From Anaerolineales bacterium (GTDB taxonomy: Bacteria; Chloroflexota; Anaerolineae; Anaerolineales; Villigracilaceae), in NCBI GenBank assembly GCA_020851785.1, contig JADZCC010000050.1, positions 1-40,994 on the forward strand: a stretch of 40,994 nucleotides of DNA. The letters are read 5' to 3'. A model generated the notes under the pieces. That model was given only the letters and a program-made list of their open reading frames with translations, was not told the origin of the DNA and did not search any database. Shown one piece after another: positions 7,947 to 16,577 of this stretch. Each line of letters starts with the position of its first letter. Within the stretch, counting starts at the first letter, position 1. The position numbers and the translations under genes were made by a program.

Positions 7947-10421
7947 TTATTTGCCCTTTCCAGACTGACTTCTCAATTGCAAACTGCCCACCAACGGCTC
8001 GTGAATGGCCAGCCCCATACTGCGCGGAACCAACGCCACCCCAACCGGCACGGTATCGTCCACTTTCAACAACGCTTCGCCGTCCAGTCCGTCAAAGCTC
8101 AACTTCACCATCTGCCCCGCTTCCACGCCAATCTTTTGCGCGGAAGAAGAATGCACGCGCACCGTCGCTGTGCCAATGTGTTTTTCAAGCAGTTCAGCGG
8201 AAGCGCACATCACGCCCAGATCATAAAGTTGATTAATCGGCACGGCCAAAAATTCTTTTTCTTTGGGATGGAGAGCCGCTTCTTTTCTGACCTTGGGAAT
8301 GCGCACCGTTCCTTCAGTTTGGGCGGTCGGGATGAGTTGAATGCCCAATCCCTTTGTGTTCTCGTAGGTTGTGCCGCCGTAGTACATATCGCCGCGGCCT
8401 ACAATCGGCCATTGCGGTTTGGTCTCCGCCAAACGCGCATAGCTCAACTCGGCAAACGCATCCACCGAATGCGAAAGGATGTCAAAGACCACCGAAGCGG
8501 AAGAGCCTTCCAAAATAATGCCCATCTGTTTGGCCACCAGCGAGGTAATCGCAAAATCCGGTTTGCTGTCGCCCTTGGGCGCCACCGCCGCATAAAAGCG
8601 TTGAACGCGGCGTTCGCCGGAGGTGTACGTGCCTTCGCGTTCGGTAAACGCCTGAGCCGGGAAGACCACATCCGCAATTTCGGTCGTGGCGGTTTCGAGC
8701 AATTCCTGCACGGCTACAAACTTCGCGCCGCTTAAGGCTTTGGCTAAAATTGGGTCGTCGCCCACCGGGTCGGCGCCGACGATGTAAACGGATTTGCCTT
8801 TCAGCGCTTTGTCGAGATCCGCTTCGGGCTGGAAGCCAATTTCAAACGCGCCCTGATCGTTGGCTCTGGGCCAAACGCCAATCAGGCCGTTGTTGGCGCG
8901 GCCAGTGTGGCCGGTTTCTTGAAGCAGTGTAGCGCAAGCCGAAGCCAAGCCCGAAGTTCCGCTCAGCCCCAGGCCTTCGCTTCCGAAGAAGATGATCGCG
9001 TTTTTAGCTTTGGCAAATTCATCGGCAACTTTGCCCTTCTTGCTGAATTCGGCCAGCGCTTTCGTTTCTTCGCCGTATTCATAGCGGATCGTGGAAGTTG
9101 CAAAGCGATCCAACTTGGTTTCGCGCGGGTTGACCACAATCAAAGTCGCGCCGCGATCGGCGGCCTGCTTGACGCGCAACCACCAAATCGGAGCTTCTTC
9201 ATATAAATCCGAAGCGACTACTAAAATCGCATCGCCTTGGCCGAGGTTGGCAAGGTTTGTGCCGGCGCCCACGCCCACCAATTGGGTCAACTCGCCGCCG
9301 CCCATGTCGGAATATAACAGCGCCGTACCGCCCGCATGGTCGGCCAGCGATTTGAGGTTGAACAGGTCTTCATTGGATAAACGCCCGCCAGCCAGAACCA
9401 CAAAGTTCTTTTTGGCGGCGGCAAAATTCTCGCCCGCCAGTTTGGTCGCGGCGTCCCACGAAGCGCGGACGAGTTTATCGTCCTTGCGGATGAATGGCTT
9501 GACGAGGCGTTTTTTGCTTTCGGTGTAGTGATGCCCAAAACGGCCTTTGTCGCAGATCCAAATCTCGTTCACTTCTTCGTTTTGGCGCGGCATGACGCGC
9601 TTGACGACGACTTCGCCGCCCACTTTGACTTCGCGGCGGGTGTTAAGCGTGAGGTTGCACCCGACCGGACATTGCGTACAAATGGAGGCTTCGGCTTGCA
9701 ATTCCCAGGGACGCGCGCCAAACCGAAAATCGGCGGTGGTCAGCGCGCCAACCGGGCACAGGTCGCTGGTATTGCCGGAGAAAACCGAATCAAACTCGGG
9801 GTCCGAAATGGAAACGATTTGCATCCCGCGCCCGCGATCTTCAAAGTCGAGAACGGGTTCGCCCGCAATTTGATCCTGAAAACGGACGCATCGCGCACAA
9901 TGGATACAGCGTTCGCGGTCGAGGTAGATTAAATCGCCCAGCGGAATCGGTTTTTCAAAATGTTTTTTCTCGTCAAAGTTGAAGCGGGTTTTTCCGGGCC
10001 CGTGGCGCATGGTGAGGTCTTGCAAAGAACATTCGCCGCCCTTATCGCAGATCGGACAATCCAACGGGTGCGAAGTGAGTAAAAACTCCAGCGTGCTATA
10101 TTGCCCGGCTTTGGCCTTTTCGGATTGAGTCAACACCACCATGCCTTCGGAAACGCGATTGGTGCAGGCGGTTTCCAACTTGGGCAGGTATTGAATCTTG
10201 GGCGCGCCGTTTTCCATGATCGGCTCTTTGGTCTTGGGGTCCAGCATGGGGCGGCCAATTTCCACCAGACACATCCGACACATGCCCGCCGGTTCGAGTT
10301 TGGGATGATGGCAAAAGACGGGGATATCCACGCCCGCCAATTTTGCCGCGTCAACAAGCCCGGAACCATCCGGGACTTGCACTTGTTTGCCATTAATTGT
10401 GATCGTAACTTGTTTGCTCAT
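7947..10421 (-). CDS. nuoG: NADH-quinone oxidoreductase subunit G
   Basis: NuoG is the large iron-sulfur subunit of the peripheral arm (824 residues from the ATG at 10421). Visible ligands are a [2Fe-2S] set (C37, C48, C51, C86), the His-Cys3 N5 site (H118, C122, C125, C131), an N4 set (C172, C175, C178, C222) and an extra N7-type set (C248, C251, C255, C290). The spacing to the last N7 cysteine is 34 residues, longer than the roughly 27 I recall for E. coli. The rest is a degenerate molybdopterin-oxidoreductase fold. The frame stays open to 10658, but that N-terminal extension is basic, non-homologous and lies over nuoF; a GGAG site precedes 10421. Confidence 0.95.
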   Translation of the reverse strand: MSKQVTITINGKQVQVPDGSGLVDAAKLAGVDIPVFCHHPKLEPAGMCRMCLVEIGRPMLDPKTKEPIMENGAPKIQYLPKLETACTNRVSEGMVVLTQSEKAKAGQYSTLEFLLTSHPLDCPICDKGGECSLQDLTMRHGPGKTRFNFDEKKHFEKPIPLGDLIYLDRERCIHCARCVRFQDQIAGEPVLDFEDRGRGMQIVSISDPEFDSVFSGNTSDLCPVGALTTADFRFGARPWELQAEASICTQCPVGCNLTLNTRREVKVGGEVVVKRVMPRQNEEVNEIWICDKGRFGHHYTESKKRLVKPFIRKDDKLVRASWDAATKLAGENFAAAKKNFVVLAGGRLSNEDLFNLKSLADHAGGTALLYSDMGGGELTQLVGVGAGTNLANLGQGDAILVVASDLYEEAPIWWLRVKQAADRGATLIVVNPRETKLDRFATSTIRYEYGEETKALAEFSKKGKVADEFAKAKNAIIFFGSEGLGLSGTSGLASACATLLQETGHTGRANNGLIGVWPRANDQGAFEIGFQPEADLDKALKGKSVYIVGADPVGDDPILAKALSGAKFVAVQELLETATTEIADVVFPAQAFTEREGTYTSGERRVQRFYAAVAPKGDSKPDFAITSLVAKQMGIILEGSSASVVFDILSHSVDAFAELSYARLAETKPQWPIVGRGDMYYGGTTYENTKGLGIQLIPTAQTEGTVRIPKVRKEAALHPKEKEFLAVPINQLYDLGVMCASAELLEKHIGTATVRVHSSSAQKIGVEAGQMVKLSFDGLDGEALLKVDDTVPVGVALVPRSMGLAIHEPLVGSLQLRSQSGKGK

Positions 10422-10447
10422 AATGCTCCGCGTAGAACCTGGGATTG

Positions 10448-11701
10448 CTACTGTTTCACTTGAAAATCTTCGGGGAATCTTTCCATGCCGGAGACAACCG
10501 CCATGGTGGAAAATTCGCCGAGGGCGCACAAGCAACGGCCTTGCATTTGCTTGGCCACGCTCATCAACAGGTCGAGGTCTTTTTGGGTGCGGTCTGCGCC
10601 GCTGACGCGCTGGACGATTTTGTTCATCCAGAATGTGCCTTCGCGGCAGGGCGTGCATTTTCCGCAGGATTCATGTTTGAAGAAGCGAATGGTTTTATTA
10701 ATCACCCAGGGGATGTCCACTGTATCGTCGAGGACGATGACGGAGGCCGAGCCGAGTTCGGCGCGCAAGGTGCGCACCGAGGCGTAATCCATTGGGGTGT
10801 CCAAAACTTTATCGTCGCCGTTGACCACAATCATCGAGGAGGAAGCGCCTGCGGGCATGATCGCCTTGACGGTGCGCGAATCCTGGACGCCCGCGCCATT
10901 TTTCTCGCCGTAGATCAGTTCGCGGAAGGTGGTTCCAAACGGCAGTTCATAATTCCCTGGACGGCGCACCCGGCCGGAAAGCGAGAAGATTTTCACGCCC
11001 GCGCTGTCGGCCGTGCCCATGCTTTTATACCAATCTGCGCCGTTGGCTAAGATCATCGGGACGTTGGTAAAAGTTTCCACATTGTTGATGATGGTCGGTT
11101 TGTTGTATAAGCCAACCGAAGGCGGAAAAGGCGGGCGCACGCGGGGTTGTCCGCGTTTGCCTTCGAGCGATTCGAGCAGGGCGGTTTCTTCGCCGCAGAT
11201 GTACGCGCCCGCTCCGAGGTGGGTGTGGATGCGAAGCGAAAACTCTGTGCCGAATAAATTATCGCCGAGATAACCGGCTTTTTCCATCTCGGCAATCTTC
11301 TCGTCGAGGATTTGAGCGACCTGCCAGAATTCGCCGCGCAGATAAATGTAGGCGGTGTGCGCGCCAACAGCGTAGGCGCCAATCGCCAACCCTTCCAAAA
11401 ACTGGAGCGGATTGCTCTCCATGATCTCGCGGTCTTTGAAAGTGCCCGGTTCGGATTCGTCGGCGTTGGCGACGATGTAATGCGGCCAGCTTTTGGCGTC
11501 AATGAACGACCATTTCATGCCGGTGGAAAAGCCCGCGCCGCCGCGGCCGCGCAAGCCGGAATTTTTCACCACGTCAATCACTTCGGCGGGAGTCATTTTG
11601 GTGACGGCGTTCTTGAAGGCCGCCAGCCCGCCGTTCTTTTTATACACGTCAAACTTATGCAGGTCGGGAATTTCGCGGTGGCGAAGTAAAACGTAAGCCA
11701 T
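10448..11701 (-). CDS. nuoF: NADH-quinone oxidoreductase subunit F (NADH/FMN site)
   Basis: NuoF is the NADH-oxidising flavoprotein subunit. The NADH-binding glycine-rich loop GRGGAGFSTG is at residues 52-61. The FMN-binding stretch ANADESEPGTFKDREIM follows at about 79-95. The N3 [4Fe-4S] ligands are in SCGKCTPCREG (about 345-351), with a final cysteine in CLCALGEFS near 390. At 417 residues it has normal length. Its ATG shares one base with the nuoE stop codon (TAATG), so the two are probably translationally coupled. Confidence 0.97.
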   Translation of the reverse strand: MAYVLLRHREIPDLHKFDVYKKNGGLAAFKNAVTKMTPAEVIDVVKNSGLRGRGGAGFSTGMKWSFIDAKSWPHYIVANADESEPGTFKDREIMESNPLQFLEGLAIGAYAVGAHTAYIYLRGEFWQVAQILDEKIAEMEKAGYLGDNLFGTEFSLRIHTHLGAGAYICGEETALLESLEGKRGQPRVRPPFPPSVGLYNKPTIINNVETFTNVPMILANGADWYKSMGTADSAGVKIFSLSGRVRRPGNYELPFGTTFRELIYGEKNGAGVQDSRTVKAIMPAGASSSMIVVNGDDKVLDTPMDYASVRTLRAELGSASVIVLDDTVDIPWVINKTIRFFKHESCGKCTPCREGTFWMNKIVQRVSGADRTQKDLDLLMSVAKQMQGRCLCALGEFSTMAVVSGMERFPEDFQVKQ

Positions 11702-12207
11702 TACTCGGCCTCCTTGCCCGCATGTTTAAGCGTCTGTATCAAATCCAGCGTTTTGGCGACGGTCATATTCTCGTGATATTTGATGCCGTCCGGCCCCTGA
11801 GTTTGGAACATGGGCGCATTGTTGCAAGCCGCCAAACAAGCGACAGCCTCAAGCGTAATCGCGCCGTCTGGGGTGGTTTCGCCCACTTTGATTGCCAGGT
11901 TTTCGCACAGGTCTTCTAAAAATTTATCAGCGCCGCGCAAGGCGCAGGGCAGGTCGTTGCAGACTTGAATGCGGTATTTTCCGCCTTGTTCCTGATGATA
12001 CAAGGTGTAAAAGGTGATTACTGCGTCTATTTCAGTGGTCGTAATATCCAAAATCTGGGCGATGTCTTCAATCGCGGCTTTGGTAATGTAGCCGGGTTCG
12101 CGCTGGGCGAGGAAGAGCAGGGGCATCACCGCCGAGCGCTTGCCTTCCGGCGGGTATTTGGCCAGGATTTGTTTAACTTCCTTGGGGTACGTTTTTTCAA
12201 GACTCAT
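11701..12207 (-). CDS. nuoE: NADH-quinone oxidoreductase subunit E ([2Fe-2S])
   Basis: This thioredoxin-fold subunit of the NADH dehydrogenase module carries the [2Fe-2S] cluster N1a. Ligands are C83, C88, C124 and C128, in the patterns CNDLPC and CLAAC. The product is 168 residues, typical for the family. It overlaps nuoD by four bases (ATGA) and nuoF by one base, placing it in the usual D-E-F order. Confidence 0.97.
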   Translation of the reverse strand: MSLEKTYPKEVKQILAKYPPEGKRSAVMPLLFLAQREPGYITKAAIEDIAQILDITTTEIDAVITFYTLYHQEQGGKYRIQVCNDLPCALRGADKFLEDLCENLAIKVGETTPDGAITLEAVACLAACNNAPMFQTQGPDGIKYHENMTVAKTLDLIQTLKHAGKEAE

Positions 12208-13433
12208 CGGTCAATATCTCCGAGGACAATATCAATAGAAGCGAGGATGGCCACAAGGTCGGCCACCAAATGTCCTTTGACAATTTCCGGCAAAACAGCC
12301 AGGTTATCAAAGGAAGGCGTGCGTAAGTGAATGCGATACGGTTTCGGGCCGCCATCGCCTTCGAGGTACATCCCCAATTCCCCACGCGGCGATTCCACCG
12401 CGCTATAGACGGAATTTTTCGGAGCGGGAAAGCCTTCCGTCCACAACTTGAAGTGGTGAATCAGCGCTTCCATGCTCACGCCAATTTCGGCGCGCGGCGG
12501 CGGGACAAACTTCCGGTTATCCGAATTCACCGGGCCCAGCGGCATCTTGTTCAGCGCCTGCTCGATGATCTTCAACGACTCGCGCAGTTCTTCAATGCGG
12601 ACGATGTATCTGGCGTAAGTATCGCCTTCGGGGCGGGTGGGGATGTTGAAATCGTATTGTTCATAACCCATGTAGGGGCGCGCTTTGCGCAAGTCCCAGT
12701 CTGAGCCGGAAGCGCGCAAGTTGGGGCCGGTGACGCCGTATTGAAGCGCGGTTTCCACGGTAAGATAGCCAATGCCCACCAAACGGTCAATAAAAATCGG
12801 GTTTCTGGTCAGCAATCTTTCGTATTCATCCACGCGTTTGTGAAACATTTGCACAAATTCGCGCACGGCTTTATCAAACTCCACCGGCACGTCGCGCCAC
12901 ACGCCGCCCGGGCGAATGTAGGTCGTCATCATGCGCTGGCCAGAGACCAGTTCAAAAATGTCCAAAATTCTTTCGCGTTCGCGGAAGCAGTACAGGAACA
13001 TGGACATGGCCGCGAGGTCGAGCCCAAACGCGCCGAGCCAGACCATGTGCGAAGCGATGCGTTGCAATTCGACGAGGATGACGCGAATCGCCTGAGCGCG
13101 GGCAGGCACGTCCAAATCCACCAGTTTCTCCACCGCCAACACATACGAAAGGTTGTTGCCCAACGGGTTCATGTAATCGAGCCGGTCGGTCATCACTTCC
13201 GCTTTTTGGAAAGTCTTGGCTTCCATGTTCTTCTCAACGCCGGTGTGCAGATAGCCGATATCCGGTATGCAATTGACAATCGTCTCGCCATCCAATTCCA
13301 GCAGAACGCGCAGAACGCCGTGCGTGGAGGGATGTTGCGGGCCCATGTTGAGCAACATGGTTTCGCCGCGAATGGCGCGTTCCGACACCAGATGTTTAAA
13401 CTGATCTACGCTAACTTCTTCAATCTGGGACAT
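12204..13433 (-). CDS. nuoD: NADH-quinone oxidoreductase subunit D (49 kDa type)
   Basis: NuoD is the quinone-site subunit related to the NiFe-hydrogenase large subunit. The 409-residue protein has the family landmarks NMGPQHPSTHGVLR near residues 29-42, including the quinone-site histidine, GYLHTGVEKNMEAK, and DPRG-equivalent C-terminal segments such as SPRGELGMYLEGDGG. It is separate from nuoC, unlike the fused nuoCD of E. coli. It starts two bases after the nuoC stop codon. Confidence 0.97.
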   Translation of the reverse strand: MSQIEEVSVDQFKHLVSERAIRGETMLLNMGPQHPSTHGVLRVLLELDGETIVNCIPDIGYLHTGVEKNMEAKTFQKAEVMTDRLDYMNPLGNNLSYVLAVEKLVDLDVPARAQAIRVILVELQRIASHMVWLGAFGLDLAAMSMFLYCFRERERILDIFELVSGQRMMTTYIRPGGVWRDVPVEFDKAVREFVQMFHKRVDEYERLLTRNPIFIDRLVGIGYLTVETALQYGVTGPNLRASGSDWDLRKARPYMGYEQYDFNIPTRPEGDTYARYIVRIEELRESLKIIEQALNKMPLGPVNSDNRKFVPPPRAEIGVSMEALIHHFKLWTEGFPAPKNSVYSAVESPRGELGMYLEGDGGPKPYRIHLRTPSFDNLAVLPEIVKGHLVADLVAILASIDIVLGDIDR

Positions 13434-13435
13434 AG

Positions 13436-13948
13436 TTATTCCTTTGGAGCGGGTTTGACCACGCGGATTTCATCGAAATTAAAGGTGAATTGCGGTTCTT
13501 CATAACCCAACGGATAATCTTTGCGCAACGGGTGGCCTTCCGTATCTTCGGGCATCAAAATCCGGCGCGGGTCGGGATGACCTTCAAAGACAATTCCAAA
13601 CATGTCGAAGACTTCGCGCTCGCGCCAATTGGCGACTTTATACACATGCGCCGCAGTCGGGACCTTGAGGCTGGCCGCGTTGACTGGAACACGCACCTGC
13701 AAAGTGAGATTTTTAGACACCGACGAAAGCTGATAGATGACATGAAAGCGCGGCGTCGTTTGAGGATAATAATCGGAAGCGGTTAAAGCGGAGAGCAATT
13801 CAAACTTGTGCGTATCGCGTAGAAGGGTTAACGCGCTCACCACTTGCTCAGCCGTTACAAACAGATGCGCCTCTTCGCGAAACTCAGTCAGCGTGGCGCT
13901 GAATTTTTCCTGCAGGTCTTTTACAATCGGGTCGAGTCTTTTGTCCAT
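13436..13948 (-). CDS. nuoC: NADH-quinone oxidoreductase subunit C (30 kDa type)
   Basis: NuoC is a structural subunit of the peripheral-arm Q module. The C-terminal signature [41 protein letters not shown] is nearly canonical for the 30-kDa subunit family. The 170-residue length is normal. It stands as a gene of its own between nuoB (24-base gap) and nuoD (2-base gap). Confidence 0.97.
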   Translation of the reverse strand: MDKRLDPIVKDLQEKFSATLTEFREEAHLFVTAEQVVSALTLLRDTHKFELLSALTASDYYPQTTPRFHVIYQLSSVSKNLTLQVRVPVNAASLKVPTAAHVYKVANWREREVFDMFGIVFEGHPDPRRILMPEDTEGHPLRKDYPLGYEEPQFTFNFDEIRVVKPAPKE

Positions 13949-13972
13949 AAAATCTTCCTGACGTCGCTCTGG

Positions 13973-14467
13973 CTATTTATATTTAACCGCGTACTCTTTG
14001 AAAGTATCGCCTTTGACTTTTTCGTAAAGCGTCAAAACGCCATGGATTAAAGCTTCCGGGCGCGGCGGGCAACCGGCCACATACACATCCACCGGCACAA
14101 CTTCATCCACGCCTTGAAAGATGGCATAGTTGTTAAACACGCCGCCGCAGGAGGCGCAATCGCCCATGGCGATGACCCACTTCGGTTCGGGCATTTGATC
14201 GTAGAGGCGGCGCAAGACGGGGCCCATCTTCTTGGAACAACGCCCCGCCACGATCATCAAGTCGGATTGGCGCGGGCTGGCGCGCATCAACTCCATGCCA
14301 AAGCGGCTCATGTCATAATCGGAAGCCTGAGCCGCCATCATTTCAATCGCGCAACAGGCCAGGCCAAAGAGCATCGGCCACATCGCATTTGTGCGCGACC
14401 AGTTGACCATATTTTCTAACGTGGTGGTGACCACGCCCATATTTCCGAGTTTCTGTTCTACTCCCAT
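13973..14467 (-). CDS. nuoB: NADH-quinone oxidoreductase subunit B (cluster N2)
   Basis: NuoB holds the terminal cluster N2, which reduces quinone. The ligands are the tandem cysteines C38-C39 plus C104 (MGDC) and C133 (in AGCPPRPE). Spacings of 65 and 29 residues between them match those I recall for E. coli NuoB. The product has 164 residues. Its start overlaps the last 10 bases of nuoA. Confidence 0.97.
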   Translation of the reverse strand: MGVEQKLGNMGVVTTTLENMVNWSRTNAMWPMLFGLACCAIEMMAAQASDYDMSRFGMELMRASPRQSDLMIVAGRCSKKMGPVLRRLYDQMPEPKWVIAMGDCASCGGVFNNYAIFQGVDEVVPVDVYVAGCPPRPEALIHGVLTLYEKVKGDTFKEYAVKYK

Positions 14468-14814
14468 TCAAGAGCTCCTTTCTTCCAGGCGTACACATAG
14501 CCAATTAAAAGGATCGTGATAAACACGACCATTTCCAATAAACCAAAAATGCCCAGTTGACGAAACGCAATCGCCCAGGGCAGAAAGAACACGACTTCAA
14601 TATCAAATAAGATGAACAAGACAGCGATGAGATAAAAGCGAATGGGCATCCGCCGGGTGCCTTCGCCGTACGGCGTAATGCCCGATTCGTAAGGCACGTC
14701 TTTTTCCGCTGTTCTTTTCTTCGGGCCGAACAACTCCCCCATGCCGATCGCAATAAATGCGATGAGTGTAGCGATCGCGATCATCACCGCGATGGCAATA
14801 TATTCCAATAACAT
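14458..14814 (-). CDS. nuoA: NADH-quinone oxidoreductase subunit A
   Basis: NuoA is the first gene of the complex I operon, a 118-residue three-helix membrane subunit next to the quinone cavity. The conserved loop [41 protein letters not shown] carries the family's cysteine-loop region, with Ser in place of the usual Cys of 'YECG', and the FDIE motif in helix 2. A GAGGTG ribosome binding site precedes the ATG. A candidate promoter lies about 40 bases upstream. Confidence 0.96.
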   Translation of the reverse strand: MLLEYIAIAVMIAIATLIAFIAIGMGELFGPKKRTAEKDVPYESGITPYGEGTRRMPIRFYLIAVLFILFDIEVVFFLPWAIAFRQLGIFGLLEMVVFITILLIGYVYAWKKGALEWE

Positions 14815-14850
14815 GAAGCACCTCGTTGATCCGTGAAATCTGGCGCGGAA

Positions 14851-14859
14851 AGTATATCA
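14851..14859 (-). promoter_or_regulatory. Candidate extended -10 promoter of the nuo operon
   Basis: On the minus strand the sequence TGATATACT contains an extended -10 element (TGn followed by TATACT at 14851-14856). It sits 36 bases upstream of the nuoA start, giving an expected leader of about 30 bases. No good -35 hexamer lies 16-18 bases upstream, as is common for extended -10 promoters. This is pattern-based only. Confidence 0.45.
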
Positions 14860-14892
14860 CAAGAGACTTTACAGGGCTAGATATGTGTCACA

Positions 14893-14933
14893 TTTCACAA
14901 GGTGTGAAATCGTTTACCTGTCACAGGGCAAAC
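14893..14933. promoter_or_regulatory. Two adjacent palindromes between rpoD and nuoA
   Basis: TTTCACA (14893-14899) and TGTGAAA (14903-14909) form a perfect 7-3-7 inverted repeat. Next to it, GTTT.CCTG (14912-14920) and CAGG..AAAC (14924-14933) form a second, slightly interrupted one. Neither is followed by a T-run on the minus strand, so they are not obvious terminators for rpoD. They lie about 35-80 bases upstream of the candidate nuo -10 element, where an operator or activator site would sit. The protein that would bind is unknown. Confidence 0.4.
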
Positions 14934-14951
14934 TTTGGGGTTGGTTGTTGG

Positions 14952-16541
14952 TCAGTCGCCCAGATAATCTCGCAACTCGCGGCTTCGCGCCGGATGCCTA
15001 AGTTTACGCAAGGCTTTGGCTTCGATCTGGCGAATCCGCTCGCGGGTCACTTCAAAGTAGCGACTCACTTCTTCCAGCGTATGTTCTTTGCCGTCTTTCA
15101 AACCAAAGCGCAATTCCAGCACATCGCGTTCCCGTTCGGAAAGGGCCTCTAACGCGTGCAGAATCTGCCGACGGAGCATTTCACGCGAAGCGGAATCCAT
15201 TGGGGAAAGCGCGTCTTCGTCTTCGATAAAATCGCCCAACGAACTGGAGTCTTCATCCCCCACCGGGCCATCAATCGAAATCGGTTCCTCGGCTGAGCGC
15301 AAAACGCGGTTCACTTTTTGCGTGGCCAATTCCAGGCGGCTTTTTAATTCTTCGGGCAACGGTTGCGCTTCGGAATGCGCGCGGAGAATCACCTGCACGT
15401 CTGCCGCGGAGAGATAGCCAACCTCCATGGCCAGTTCCTCGTTGCTGGGGTCGCGCCCCAAAACCTGGGTGAGATGTCTCTGCGCGCGTAAAATTTTCGA
15501 GATCGATTCAAACAAATGCACGGGAATACGAATCGTGCGGGCCTGTTCGGCAATCGAGCGATTAATCGATTGGCGAATCCACCAGGTGGCATAGGTGCTG
15601 AATTTAAACCCGCGTCGCGGGTCAAACTTACCCACCGCGCGCAGTAACCCCATATTGCCTTCCTGAATGAGGTCCAAAAAAGAGATGCCGCGTCCCAAAT
15701 ATCTACGGGCCACGCTCACCACCAACCGCAGGTTGGCTCGCGTAATCAATTGCGCGGCCTCCACCGAACGGGCCTCCGCAGAGTTTAATTCCTCGCGCAG
15801 TTCTTCATCGGCAGGCAGTTTGCGAAACAAAGTCCGTTGAACGGGCAGGGTATGATGCGCGCGAATATATTCCAGCAGGAACTGCGCGTATGGCGCTGGG
15901 AGCAAAGTAAAACTGAGAAACACGCTATAGGCGTGTCGCGCCAAATTATCCCAAAGCTGATCCACGCCCCAATGGCCGTTATCCAGATAAGCCCGCAGAT
16001 AAGAAGGCGACTCCAGCCTTCCAAAATCGCGCAACGCTTGCGCTTCGGCAAGCATTTGGGTCGGGTCGGGCAGTTCGCACTCCAGCCGTTCCGTATCCTC
16101 AATCAGGCGATCCCACGCGGTCGAAATTTCCGAAACCAGCGCGTGATAAATGGAGCCTTCCTCAGAAAATCCCTTGCGTTGTTTCAGTTTTTGCAAGGTC
16201 TCAACAAAACGATGCGCCTCCACCAGCGTCGCCAGATGAAATTCATTATCTGCGCTCAGCAGTTTCACCTGCCCAATCTCGCGCAAATATAAACGCACCG
16301 GGTCTTCGGCCAACTCAGCCGAAACGACCTGATCTTGCGGCGTTGAATTTTCGTAAACTTCTTCCTGCTGAATTAGGAGCGCGTCATCCGGCTCGGTCAG
16401 GTCTTCAGACTCAACTTCCAGCAAAGCCTCTTCATTCCCCGCAAGTTCAACAATCTCTTTCGGCGAGAGAGTCTTCTTCGTCGCCTTTTGCGTTTCTTCT
16501 GGAAGCGTTGCTTTCTTTGTGCTTTTTGCTTTGGCTGGCAT
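14952..16541 (-). CDS. rpoD: RNA polymerase principal sigma factor (sigma-70/SigA type)
   Basis: This 529-residue protein directs promoter recognition by RNA polymerase. Region 1.2 is at about residues 79-105 ([11 protein letters not shown]), region 2 at about 258-342 ([43 protein letters not shown]), region 3 at about 343-440, and region 4 with the -35-recognising helix-turn-helix at about 460-525 ([31 protein letters not shown]). Residues 110-255 form a non-conserved stretch between regions 1.2 and 2, rich in Leu and charged residues. The N-terminal 60 residues are Lys- then Glu-rich rather than a clear region 1.1. A GAGGA site precedes the ATG. It follows dnaG by 36 bases, the classic dnaG-rpoD arrangement. 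Confidence 0.95.
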   Translation of the reverse strand: MPAKAKSTKKATLPEETQKATKKTLSPKEIVELAGNEEALLEVESEDLTEPDDALLIQQEEVYENSTPQDQVVSAELAEDPVRLYLREIGQVKLLSADNEFHLATLVEAHRFVETLQKLKQRKGFSEEGSIYHALVSEISTAWDRLIEDTERLECELPDPTQMLAEAQALRDFGRLESPSYLRAYLDNGHWGVDQLWDNLARHAYSVFLSFTLLPAPYAQFLLEYIRAHHTLPVQRTLFRKLPADEELREELNSAEARSVEAAQLITRANLRLVVSVARRYLGRGISFLDLIQEGNMGLLRAVGKFDPRRGFKFSTYATWWIRQSINRSIAEQARTIRIPVHLFESISKILRAQRHLTQVLGRDPSNEELAMEVGYLSAADVQVILRAHSEAQPLPEELKSRLELATQKVNRVLRSAEEPISIDGPVGDEDSSSLGDFIEDEDALSPMDSASREMLRRQILHALEALSERERDVLELRFGLKDGKEHTLEEVSRYFEVTRERIRQIEAKALRKLRHPARSRELRDYLGD

Positions 16542-16577
16542 AAAAGAGTTCCTCTTTTTTCAATCCATCGTAACGCG

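Noticed and set aside
10422..10658. N-terminal 79-residue extension of nuoG
   Set aside because: It is Arg/Pro/His-rich with no resemblance to NuoG and lies mostly over nuoF. MSKQVTIT at 10421 with a GGAG site is the normal start.
14893..14909. Full Rex operator upstream of nuoA
   Set aside because: Only one half-site (TTGTGAA on the minus strand) fits. The second half at the required spacing matches poorly, and the perfect palindrome has the opposite orientation to a Rex site.
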